In this document: positions 29,106-41,100 of the stretch, in pieces | Numbering within the stretch: position 1 is the first letter of the stretch | Layout of the letters: every line of letters starts with the position of its first letter | Source: Glandiceps talaboti | Taxonomy: Eukaryota; Hemichordata; Enteropneusta; Spengelidae | Length of the DNA stretch: 64,000 bases | Assembly (NCBI RefSeq): GCF_964340395.1 | Contig: NC_135562.1 | Location: 16,873,485-16,937,484, forward strand | Direction of reading: 5' to 3' | Translations under genes and position numbers: made by a program | Notes under the pieces: model-generated | The model's database searches: none | Seen by the model: the letters and a program-made list of their open reading frames with translations, nothing else | Told to the model about the DNA's origin: nothing

Positions 29106-32100
29106 CCCCCCCCAAGTATCTTTGAACATGTGTAACTTGTAAATACATTCCCTATTTTTGCCAACTATTAGTATTTAGTGTACAACAAATACTAGAAATA
29201 GTAGAAAGATTTTAATACATTTGATGTACATATGTAAGTACATAATATTAAGCAGATTACATGACCTAGTTTTGAGGTCACAAAGATCATTACAAGGTCA
29301 CCAAGTTCATTGCTCCTTGACCCATGTCCAGATATTAATGAGTGTGTGCCAAGTAATTGTCTGTATATACCATTCTTTATATGGCTATCTATGAATATAC
29401 TGGGAGTCGTCATAGCTGCAAGTTTAGTTGTCTTTGGTTCAGTAAGTATTATATAAATCAAATTTTACTTTAGAAGAAAACAATGTGCCTGTATATATAA
29501 CTACACACATATTGAAGGGTGAAACAGTCCGAGAAAATTTTTAAAAATATTTTTGCTGAATGCTGCAATTATTGACATACATATAAAGTGGAACACTACT
29601 CCTGGAAATAAAGGTATTTTCATAAACTATGGGTTATGGAGAGTCATTTCATGATGTTACATCACATGTATTTCTCGTGATTGCCTATATATAATTACAC
29701 ACATATTGAAGAGGGAACCACTCCGAGAAAATTATGTATAAGAGACAGTTTCACAAAATTATGGGTTCTGGAGAGTCATTTCATGATTTTACATCACCTA
29801 CAATACGCCGTATTCCGGTTATCGAAAAAGCCCCGAAAAGATAAAAGATATGATTGTTTGACCACTAGGGGCGCTGTTTTAGAACCGGAAGTGAGGGCCA
29901 GAATTGTAGAGCATAGTTGCAAAGCATAGACTCTATAGGCATCGTAACCACTGACTAAAGATTGTCTGTCATTCCCGTAACTTTACGCTATAATATTGCA
30001 TTATCGCCCATCAAATAACGAAATAGCAAATTAACCTCTCGTTCTCCTAATATTTCGCGTAAGTTTGGCTCTGCAATTCGAACGTGAGGAAAACCCAAAA
30101 GTAGCAACATTTTGAAACGGGTAGTACACTGACATCTCACTCACGTTTTCAGTGTGACCTCGTCCATTTGCGTTACCGTTGGAGAAATTGTAGTGATTGC
30201 TTCCAGTCAAACATCGGAACGGAAAAAGGTACAAAAACAGGGGAAAGAACCTTCAAAATCACAATATACGCTACAGTTATTGCAGCTTGTATAAAACCAA
30301 TCTGATTAAAATCCGATGTAGTTGTCGGCTAATCGTTCATTGCTATTTTACTTTCGTTATTGTGCCTGAATTGACCTGCGTGGTACATGTTTGATCGCCT
30401 CCTCTACCGATCAGGACAAAAACGTAAACATGTACAACGAAGGTCAATTCAGGCAAAATAATGAAGGTAAAATAGCAATGAACGATTAGCCGACATTTAC
30501 ATCGGATTTTAATCAGATCGGTATAAGACATGGTATGATGAGTGAACCACGTAAACGTTACATGGAAGGCCGATTCATTGAAGGGGTGGGCGGTGTGGTA
30601 CATCAATCACAATAACAATATTTATGATTCGTTGCCGACTTCAATGGGGTTTTTTATACACTGATGGTCCTGAATGAAAAATAGCAAGCTAACCAAAGTG
30701 TGATAGTAAAGTTGAGTATATCAATACACATATGTTTATGCCAACTTATAACCAGTACATGAAATGTTTTTTTCCGGACAAAGTTTATGATTTCACCCGT
30801 GGTGCTACACCACTGTTCTAATAAACAAGAAAGGTAAGTATGCGGCGACATCAGTTACAATATAAACATGTGGCTTGGTAATTGTCGACCGAACTCTCAA
30901 TATTGCAATGACTGTAGCTGGAAGCTGTTCAATCTGATTAAAATCCGATGTAGATGTCGGCTAATCGTTCATTGCTATTTTACCTTCGTTATTTTGCCTG
31001 ATATTATTTTTCTTGGTACATGTTTACATTTTTTAGCCTGATCGTAGAGGAGGCGATCAGGCAGGCTAAAAAATGTAAACATGTACCAAGAAGGTCAGGC
31101 AAAATAACGAAGGTAAAATAGCAATGAACGATCAGCCAACATCTACATCGGATTTTAATCAGATTGGAAGCTGTTGTCAGATTTGTAATTTTCTAATCGT
31201 TCTTTTGTCCAGCAACAGACACCAGTAAGGTAAAGAAATATGTTTATCATGTCTACATCAGGTATATTTCGAAGGTCCTCCGTCCAACTTTCAATGTTTC
31301 CGCTGTCGATTAGTTCTATCTTTTGATGCTTGACATCCACTATTCGTCTCCTCTTCCGTTCTCTCAGAAAATTATCATTTTCTAGTGTTTCAAGACCAAG
31401 GTTGACAGCATTTCTGGCGATATCTAGTAGATTTAGAAGTAGTAATTTTCCACTCTTTTATGAATGCACGGAGTTCTTTTACGCCCATTTTGTTGACAGC
31501 TTCATACATCGCCATACTATTAGATGCCATGACGAAAATTCTGGCCCTCACTTTGTCAGATATGGTGCGCCCTCTCGCGATACTTTCCTGCGAAACAACC
31601 GGAAGTTCGATAACCGGAATACGCCGTATTAATTACAATTTCAAAGAAACATCAAGTTCATCATGATTCATTTCTCATGAATATTGATGATAGTACCATA
31701 TACAGACACTTTGCCATTGAACCGCTATATCTTGGGTCAGTAAACTTGATGAGTCAAATGATGAAAGTACAGGCGCTAGCTAAAGTACCAGATGTTTATG
31801 CCTGGATCATTTTCCCAATGAACCGTTATGATTTGGTTCAGTAAAAGTCACCCTAAAATGAATGAGAGTTGGAGCTGAATTCTAGAGAAACTTTAAATGG
31901 ATGCAAGTCTCACCAACTGTATGAATGAAAATGTCACAATTTAATTCGCTGAATTTATCAAACTAATAAATTTCATCAAAGTTGACTTTGGAATTTATAT
32001 ACCTGGATCTCACTGATAGATAAACTTTCTTACAACATTTATGCACAAAATTTATCTTTATGGTGTTCAATGCTATGTACGTATACACAGTTTGAAATTT

Positions 32101-35100
32101 TACTACTAAGTGTTACAGTTTGTGTGTGTGTTCATTTAGAAAAAAAAACACTGTGTGCAGTTAGATTTGATGCCAACAACTGAAAATTTGTTGTTGAGAA
32201 AAGTTAGACAAGTTATTTGAAAAACATTTTTGTTGAATGCTGCAATTATTGACATACAGGGGATCACTACTAGTACTCCAGGAAATAAAGGTATTTTAAT
32301 AAACTTCGGGTTCTGGAGAGTCATTTCATTATTTCACATCACATAAATTTCACCTGATTGCCAAGAAACATCAGATTGAAACAGTTTTATACTTGTATTG
32401 TTCTAGTGGTGGTACACTGTTGCCTCATGGGTGTTAGCAGACACGAATATGCATTAGATGAACAATGAATATTCATGACTTCTAAGTTCTAATTACCTTC
32501 AAATAAATAGTTAAAAAGACTTTGGTGTTTCTTGACAAAATTTATGTTACGTGAAATCATGAATTGAATCTCCAAAACCCAAAGTTTATGAAAATACCTT
32601 TATTTCCTGGAGTGGTGTGTCTCTTTAACTCAGTACTCTAAATTAAGAATTCAGTAAAATGTCAAGTCGTAACTTTTTTTGTGTTTTTTCTGTGTAGCCT
32701 GTAGCTGCTGGAAGTGGTATACCTCAAATAAAATGTTATCTAAATGGTGTTAAAATACCAAATGTTGTTGCCATGAAAACGCTGGTGTGCAAGGTGGTTG
32801 GTGTTACAATGTCCATGGCCGCTGGACTGGCTGTTGGAAAGGTAAACCTTGTACAAGTACATGATTTTTAAAGGGCAAAAAATATATATTTATTTTGGAA
32901 TTTAGTTACTAGTCTAAGAATAACATAATGCCAAATAGGCCAATCAAATAGTCTGTGTTCGTAATTAATTGCAAAAATATTCAAATGTATGTAAAAAGTA
33001 ACTAACTCTGTGTAGGTTGTCTCTAACTCTATCATATTCGACTTGAATTAATATTATCCCAAAAATCCTTATTTACAGATTTTTCAAAACATCAGTATAT
33101 CACATTTCCATCATTTCTAACATTTATAATTCCTGATATTTTTAGGAAGGTCCTATGATCCATTCAGGAGCTGTTGTTGCTACTGGCATATCACAAGCTA
33201 GGTCAAGACGATTCAAATCCTTAGATTTCAAGGTAAGATTATCTTCTTTGCAATCTAGACTTTCTTCATTCCTTTCTTTAAAGCATTGTTTGTTTGTCTG
33301 TCTATTTATTTATTTATTTATTTATTACTTAATTATTTATTGATGACAATGCATCCATAAATTGATACTGATCAAATTGAAAATAAAGTACAAGAAACCA
33401 AACATCAGAACATGTGGATGTTGTTCTTGTTTATCTATGATGTATACAGGTAGGTATGTTCTGTCGGTAGTATCAAGAAACCAAACACCTCCACCCCCTT
33501 AACCCACCCCCACCCCCACCCCCACCCCACCCCACATAAAAATGAGTCTACAAGGAACATTCACAGATATGGTCTAGCCAGCCAAAAGATAGTACTTTCT
33601 CATGCATTACCTTTGGTATTTAAATCAGAAAATGTAAAATTTTAGAGGTAAACGTGAGTTTCATCTAAGAGCTGTTTACACAGTTCATGTAACTTTGAGT
33701 TTCTCACCCATGATTTATTAGCAAAATTTACTTCTTTGTTGAAAAAAAAAATGAAAATTGAAATCCAATTATAAAAAAGCATAATTCATATTTATGATAT
33801 ATCTGGTTGATTAGTGGTGATATTTCAAAGTCAGACGCCTACACATTTAGTAATTTTATAAACGCAACTGTTCAAGTTGTACAATAGGGAAATAAAAAGT
33901 CATTAGTTCCGAAAATTGGATTGTCGCAATTCTTTAACGATGAATATGTTGATAAATATTTCATTTTGATTTTGAAATCCTTTGAGAAAATGTTGAGGAT
34001 GTTAGAGACAAAATGCAAGTACACTTGGGAATGTTGAACTGTCGTCAGATCTTGATAATCAACATTTCAAATCTCAGATGAATTAGAGAAAGATACAAAC
34101 TATCCCATTAGGATTAGGTTTAATCGTGCTGTCGTTTTAGTTATTGATCACCTAGACTTATGGATGATGTTAACATCTGTGGGTGGTTTTAAAAACTAAA
34201 TTGTTTCATTCATTTTGATTGGTTAAAAGTTGTTATAGTCAAAGTGATCGTGTGATTAATATTAGCTAAATGATTGGTTAAAAGTGGTCATGTGACATTA
34301 GCTTTGATCATTGATATCGGCTTTAATTGGTAGAAATTGATGTGATCTAGCTTTGGTCATGGGTTTAATATCAGCTTTGATTGGTTAAAACTGATGTGAT
34401 ATATTAGATGTGATTGGTTAAAAGTGATCATGTGATTAATATCAGCTTTGATTGGTTAAAAGTGAGCATGTGATGTTTACTTTGATCATGTGATTAGTAT
34501 CAGCTTTGATTGGTGAAAATTGATCATGTGATATTAGCTTTGATCATGGGATTATTATCAGCTTTCAATGGTTTAATAAAAGTGAACATATGATTAATAT
34601 CAGCTGTGATTGGTTAAGTCATGTGATGAAGTGCAATTTGACTGGTCAAAAGTAATGATAGAATAACTAGCAATGTGATTGGTCAAAGATGACCATGTGA
34701 TAACTAGCTAGCAGTTTGATTCGTCGCAGTGAAAATGCAATAATCAGTAGTATTACTATAGTCAGTCAAAGTTACCATGGCATTCATTGTCTTGCAATGT
34801 GATTGGTCAAAAGTAATGATGTTATATAATAAAAGCTGTTTCATTGGCTTAATAATGAACATGTATTCTTATACAACTTATTAAAACAGACGTTAACACT
34901 CACATTTAAAATAGAAAATTATCTTAAAGCAAACAAATATTTTAAATCAAAATGGCCGCCAACTATTTGTTAGCAATTAATATCTGTCAGGAAAATAATG
35001 GATATGACAACACAAACTTGGCTGTGACTCGCATGAATACAATTTAATAGATTAAGTGCAAATAATATTCAAATTTTTCTCAGAAAATCATAATATTAAA

Positions 35101-38100
35101 TTAAGTTATGTAAATCTTGTGATTTTAATGTATGTATGTAATGAATTTTTTTTTTTGTCGCAAACTTAATCAAAATTTCTTTTCATAGGTTTTCAAATAT
35201 TTTCGATGTGATACTGAAAAGCGAGATTTTGTGTCAGCTGGAGCAGCGGCTGGTGTAGCATCAGCATTCGGTGCACCAGTTGGCGGAGTCTTATTTACAT
35301 TGGAAGAAGGTGCTAGTTTTTGGAACCAGAGGCTTACATGGAGAATAGTGAGTTTGACCTTTGACCTTTACCTTTGAACTTTGCACTACCAGTTGCAAAT
35401 TTTCAAGTCTTTCTATTGTAAAAGTAGTAAAAAGTTAGTAGCATTTTGCCAACTTTTTAAATATTTTTAGTTGGCAAGGTACGTAACATGTTTTTGTTAG
35501 GTTTTATTCCCCAATGGATTTTCCTAATAGCATGCGAGTAGGGGTGAAGATAAGGGCCGGTAGCCGGCAACATTAACCGCCTACTCTGCAATATTTTGCC
35601 GGCTACCTTTTCAGGAATTTGTTTAAAAAATTCTCTTTCAACCAATCTATTAGCATCACTAGGCAGATTTATGCGAACTTTTTCTCATTTTACCAGCTAC
35701 TTGTTAAAATTATAGCTACATCCCTGATGGATGACATAAAAGATACAAACTAAGGTAGTAAAATTCCCTGTGTCTACTGAATAGAATAATCCAGCTAGCC
35801 CAAGACAGTAAGACTGAACCAAACACTCCCATGAGACGGGATTGAGGCGTCCTTGCTCTGTACTTATTTTGCAGCAAATATGGCGTACAAAATAATGAAA
35901 CCATCCAATTATAAAAACTATGCATGAAAGTGACTTAAATCTCTCATTAACATAGCTGTAAGTGCCATAATCATATAAAAACCCTGCCAATGTGAATAAC
36001 GTGGCAAAGCCATTACATATAGTGTCATTTTCAATTTAAATGAAGTATTGAGTCGGTCCTCATTGTCCCAAGGCGCTGTGGTTTAGTCCAGTCAGCCGGA
36101 AAATTCAATTTCAATTTACATTCATTGCGGTTCCTTTTTTCCCCTAATTTACTATGTCGATTATAACATTCTTTAACCTTACAACATCAAGTCTGCATGT
36201 ATGCATACAGTCCCTTCTAAGTACTCAGACCTGTCTGTACATATGCAGACAAGTTTACTCATTTGCATACGCCCAATTTCCACCTAGGAAAAAATAGGAT
36301 TGGTTGTATTTTTAATATTCCTTTCAAGTTGAAATTGATAATTGTAGATTAGGTAAGATCTAACTGTGTAGTAAAAAAAGTCCTTGACCTAAGGAGTCTT
36401 TTGCATGAGAAGTCTATTGCATCTTTAGGGTTAATATCTCTCGTATGAGTTTTGTAATTTCCTTGTGGCGTTACCTAGGATTTTGTTGGTTCCATGCAAC
36501 AATTTGAAAGGTTGACAAGGTGATTTGAGCAGGCTCTCATGCATCTGTATTTCATCCTTGGTTTGGAATCGTCAATTACAGGATATATATATGAATCTGA
36601 ACAGTAGACCGACTTTGCTGTCACATTGGATATAAGCTAAGGGGTTCATTACAGTGTTAGGTAATGGATAGGAATGATTACAGTCCCCCTAACTTAAATC
36701 ATATTTGTGACCATCGTTGTAATCTTGCCCTGAATACATTGTGTAATAAACTTGTTTGCTGCTAGCTGCTGTTTCCAAGGTTAGAATTTGTGACAAAACA
36801 AATTGATTAAAATTGCCATGCCTGCAAGATGAAAGCTACAAGAATATTCAGTTAATTTAACCCACCTCTGGAATTTAATCCCAACTGTACAATGTATCAC
36901 ACTGTATTTAGTGTACGGACTGCGTAATGTATAAACTATATATTCATAATCCAACAATATAATTCGTAGTGAATAAAATGTCTGAATTCTGCTAACTTGA
37001 AATCAGTTATTAATGAAAATTTCTACTCACACAGTAAAACATTTCTTGGAACAAACCCCAATTTACCAAATGTCTGAATTCTGCCACACAATTAGTATTT
37101 TTTCCCCAACTTACTCTAAAAGTGACCAAAGGTTGTCACTGAGGGCGCTAGCTACACCTACGCAGAGGTACTCATCACGTCCCTGTCACTTTATTCTGCA
37201 ACCGCCAAAGTGAAGATCCAACCTGAATGTACAACTTCAAGCATCAGACAGTGGAAAGTGAACAACCAAAATTGGATTAATAACACTTGGCACAGTATGT
37301 TGGAAGTACAGAGACTTGTATTACATCCCATCATTTGATAAGAACAGTGTCATGGCATATCATGTACACATGCAAAGGCCATAAAACTGTTCTTATCAAA
37401 CCATGGTGTGTAATTCAAATCTCTGCTGTTCCAACATGCTGTGCCAAGTATTATTTATCCAATTCATTTGTTTACTTTCTCTGTTAGTAACAGGTTCCGT
37501 TAGTCCACAGGTCTATTGTTGACATTTGTAAGAACAAGTTGAACTGGAATATGTTTTAAGTATATTTGAACATCTTTCTGTTTTTTTCTTCTAGTTTTTC
37601 TGTTCAATGGTGTCTACATTCACAGTCAATGTTCTATTGAGTGCTGTCAAAGGTCATCCCGGTGAGTTGTCCAGTCCTGGTCTTATCAGCTTTGGAAAAT
37701 TTACAGTAAGTTTTACTGAATACTTATTTCTTTATGCTTTCAGACTTGCATATTCTGATCATAAGGCAACCTTACTTAATTCTCTGTCTCTCTGCCATGA
37801 TCTAATCGACCATGTATTTCATCTGGTAAAAAAAAAGTGAAAAAAAATCAATGTCCTCTACATCAGAATAAAAAAAGGACTAACATCACTGATTGTAATA
37901 TGGCAACACCACAGGTGTATATCTGAACAAAAATTATCATTTATTGCTGAAATTCAGGACCTTTTAATAAATGAAATGGTTAAAAGTGTCCTTCTGAGTT
38001 TAATTGTCATTTCTGAGTCATTCAGAACATGTATGTTTATGAATTGAAAGTATGTATCAACAATATGTACAGTACATAGTTACACCCACTTTTTTTACTG

Positions 38101-41100
38101 TTTAAAATAATTTTCAACAAAAAACTGACCCATGATTTTGAAGGTACGTGCTATGATGAGAAACACAGAATTAACTAAGGCCTCCCTTACCCATCTAGAA
38201 GTCATTTTTGAATGAATTACTGTCACAAGATGGAGTCCTAGATGATGGGAATGAGATCTAAAAATCACATGGCAGGTTATTATACAATGTAGTTAGCATT
38301 ATGTGATGAAAACAACTCTTGAGTTTTTTTTTTTAAAGATTTTGAAGTTTGAAAAAACTTTGAATGTTTTTGACTGGTTGAGATTAATACAACCAATTTT
38401 TGCCTTGAATGAATCACTGGGAAATGCGTCCTAGTGTATGTGTAGCTATAAGCTATCATGGCCCTCACTCCTCCAAATTGTGAGCAGCACTCCAAGTGGT
38501 GTAATTATGCAATCTTTTGTTTTTCTTATAACTGGACTATATCATATTGATAGTCAACAGTATCATACCTATTGAGACTAACTTCAATCTGTTGACAAAG
38601 ACTGAAATGTACTGTCAAGAATTTCCAGTAACAAATTTCAAGTTTGCGTTTGGATCAAAATTTTAATTTGGTACTTTGATTTCACCTACTAGATGAAGTT
38701 TACGTAGACTTTGTTTTTGTATATTTATAGGCATTGAATTATGAATGGTATGAACTGTTAGTATTTATGATCATGGGAGTTATAGGTAAGTTTTTTAATA
38801 TGTTCAAAAGAACCTTTGTTAACTTAATGATTGTGAACCGCACTTTTCTCTGGTCAATACATCACATATATACACGTGACAAAGTTTGCTATTGTTAAGC
38901 ATAACTGAAAGTAGCGCCATAGGCATGGTTAAGTGAGTGAGCATGTGGTATGGTGTGTGTCTGTGTTTGTTTGTTTGTTTGTTTCCTTGTTTTAATATGT
39001 ATGTGTGTGTGTGTGTGGGGGGGGGGGGGGTGTTAGCGTGGCAAGGTCTTGTGTGGTGAGGTCAGGTGTGGTGAAGTACAAGTTATTACCAAAAGAGGAA
39101 TTTTGTATTAAATCAGTCGGTGTATGCTATATAACCACACCAGTCAAATTTTTTCCCATTACAGGTGGATTGCTAGGTGCATTTTTCAACTTTGACTGGT
39201 GTGGTTATATACCGAAACTATTTGGTAGATATACATAGTCTGAGAGGAACGTCATCTTATGATAATGTTTCAATTTTCCATTTTTTTTTCCATTACAGGT
39301 GGATTGCTAGGTGCATTTTTCAACTTTATAAATCACAGAATTACTGTACTACGAATGAGGTAAGAATCTGTGCTTAATTTATTTGTTTCTATGTTACAAG
39401 TTTAGTCATATAAATATGAAATGTCATGTTGTAGTGCAACAATAAAATATATTATAATGTTTCCCTTCAAACCCAACTTTGTTTATTTTTTTTCAGTAAA
39501 TGAATATGTGGAACATACTCACAAGGTGAATTTGCCTTTAAGAACATTGTCGTCAACTTTCTTCAATCTGAATCCATTTATGTTATTTTTAGACCCTCAG
39601 AAGACCTTCCGTATGGTCGAAACGTGGTAATAAAGTATTTCAACCATAGACAACCAGATTTATGCTTTTATCAAACCCAATATATTTTACTTCAAGTCCA
39701 TGTCTCCTAATCGGTGCACCTCTTTTATAGTTGGACTGAGTGCAGTTTTTATTACAAACTCAATTTTCTTTTATCTAGACATATGAACAAAAGACTCCTC
39801 AAGATGTTAGAAGCCATCGTTGTCTGTACTATCACAACTGTTGCAATATTTCTGTTGATTTATTTTGCCGAGGATTGTCAGCCACGGGATATATTTAATG
39901 GAACAGATAACGGACATCCAGAGAAGTACCAAGTACAGGTATTGAATAAGTCAATTTTTAGATTTGGTAGTCTAATGAGGGCGCAGGTTGTATCACAATG
40001 GTTAGCTCTGTAAAAGTATGTGGTATCGTCATGTTATGATGGTTGTGTTAATGTATGAGAGCGCTGTTCATGTTATGATGCTAGATTCCATAGATGTGTG
40101 ATGGCGCTGTTCATGTTATGATGTTAGGTTCTGTAGATGTGCGAGTGCACTGTTCATATTATGCAAGGCATAGGTATGGATTTATATACCTTGACTTCAG
40201 ACTAAAATCTTTGTTACAGAACAGTGTTCCATTTTTCCTGAAGTAGCAGAACAAATAAACCCTTTTGCCAAACCAATGAAAGTGACACCATATATGTAAT
40301 ACTTTCAACTACCATAATCTTTCCTTGATTCTCAGCTTCGATGTCGTGAAGGGGAAGTTGACTCAATGGCCTCTCTCTTCTTTGAGACTCCAGAGGGCAG
40401 TGTTCGTAGGCTGTTCCATGATCCGGACAGTAAGTTGTTATATTTGCATAGTCCTAGATTTTTGCATTTCTCTACTGTTACATATCGGTACTTAAATTCC
40501 ATATTTCTGTATTGTAAAGAAACTAATTTTTTTATAAACTAACACCAGAACAAACTTGAAGTTCAGTGGTCGACGGTGCGCTGTACATCTTCCAGGGTAC
40601 ATGTTTTCGAAGATATACAAAGAATAATTTGAAACTAAAATTCAAACATTTTGTGGATTTTCAAGCATAATGTATAATCCCAAGGTACATCTTGGCTTAA
40701 TCTACTCTCTTGCACTGATTTGCTTCTCTTGCTGTCCTTGTTGTTCAGTAAAATGCAGTTGTCGCTACAGTCACTTGTGCACATCGATGAAATGTTTACT
40801 AAGCACCAAGGGACAGGCAGAGAAGTAAATCCATGCAAAAGGACAGATCAAACCAAGATATACCTAGCAATTAGATATGATACTTGAAAAATCATGATAA
40901 TTTTGATTTTCAGCATCAAATTGTGTGTTTGTAAATATTCTCAAACATGTGCACTGAGGATACATAGTGCACAACCACCGATCTTTCATCCATGTTTTAT
41001 GTGTGTCTTTTCACCGTCTTTGTGTTTTTCAGGTCTTCCAACAGACTGTTAGCACAGGTTTGAAAATGTCTAGTAGATTTTAATACTTATAATACGTTCA

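Larger units (their letters stand above)
29802..31630. mobile_element. TIR DNA element, 1.83 kb, non-autonomous
   Basis: A perfect 25-bp terminal inverted repeat starts AATACGCCGTATTCCGG on the left (29802-29826) and is inverse at 31606-31630. Inner arms also match in part (GTGAGGGCCAGAATT near 29891 and its inverse near 31535). No transposase frame is visible. Two smaller foldback elements are nested inside. A clear target duplication is not seen, though TAC flanks both sides within a few bases. Confidence 0.75.
29442..32697 (+). other. Intron 4, 3.3 kb
   Basis: Holds copies of a local repeat (TGCTGCAATTATTGACATAC with GGAAATAAAGGTATTTT and GGAGAGTCATTTCAT) at 29487-29800 and 32215-32375, with an inverse copy at 32520-32640. 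The 1.8 kb TIR element at 29802-31630 interrupts the second half of the first copy. 31690-32200 is unremarkable AT-rich sequence. Confidence 0.8.
33233..35188 (+). other. Intron 6, 1.96 kb
   Basis: Contains a TTTA microsatellite (33303-33330), a C-rich G-quadruplex candidate (33494-33533) and a decayed GATTGGTTAAAAGTGATCAT tandem array (34200-34860). Nothing coding is seen. Confidence 0.85.
35348..37594 (+). other. Intron 7, 2.2 kb
   Basis: Begins with several TTTGACCTTTGACCTTT steps. It holds a TTAA-flanked element (36177-36430) and a foldback element (37271-37464). The remainder shows no gene. Confidence 0.8.

Noticed and set aside
28811-29164. Arg-Glu-rich or Leu-Ser-rich open frames
   Set aside because: Translation of the CT microsatellite inside the U12-type intron.
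39165-39238. Upstream copy of exon 10 as the real or mutually exclusive exon
   Set aside because: After 32 or so shared bases it reads into the hairpin arm and a stop, with no strong donor; the downstream copy continues the conserved protein.
39497-39630. TTTTTTTCAG at 39487-39496 as the exon 11 acceptor
   Set aside because: In the required phase it gives a stop within two codons (AGT AAA TGA); the 39779 acceptor restores conserved sequence.
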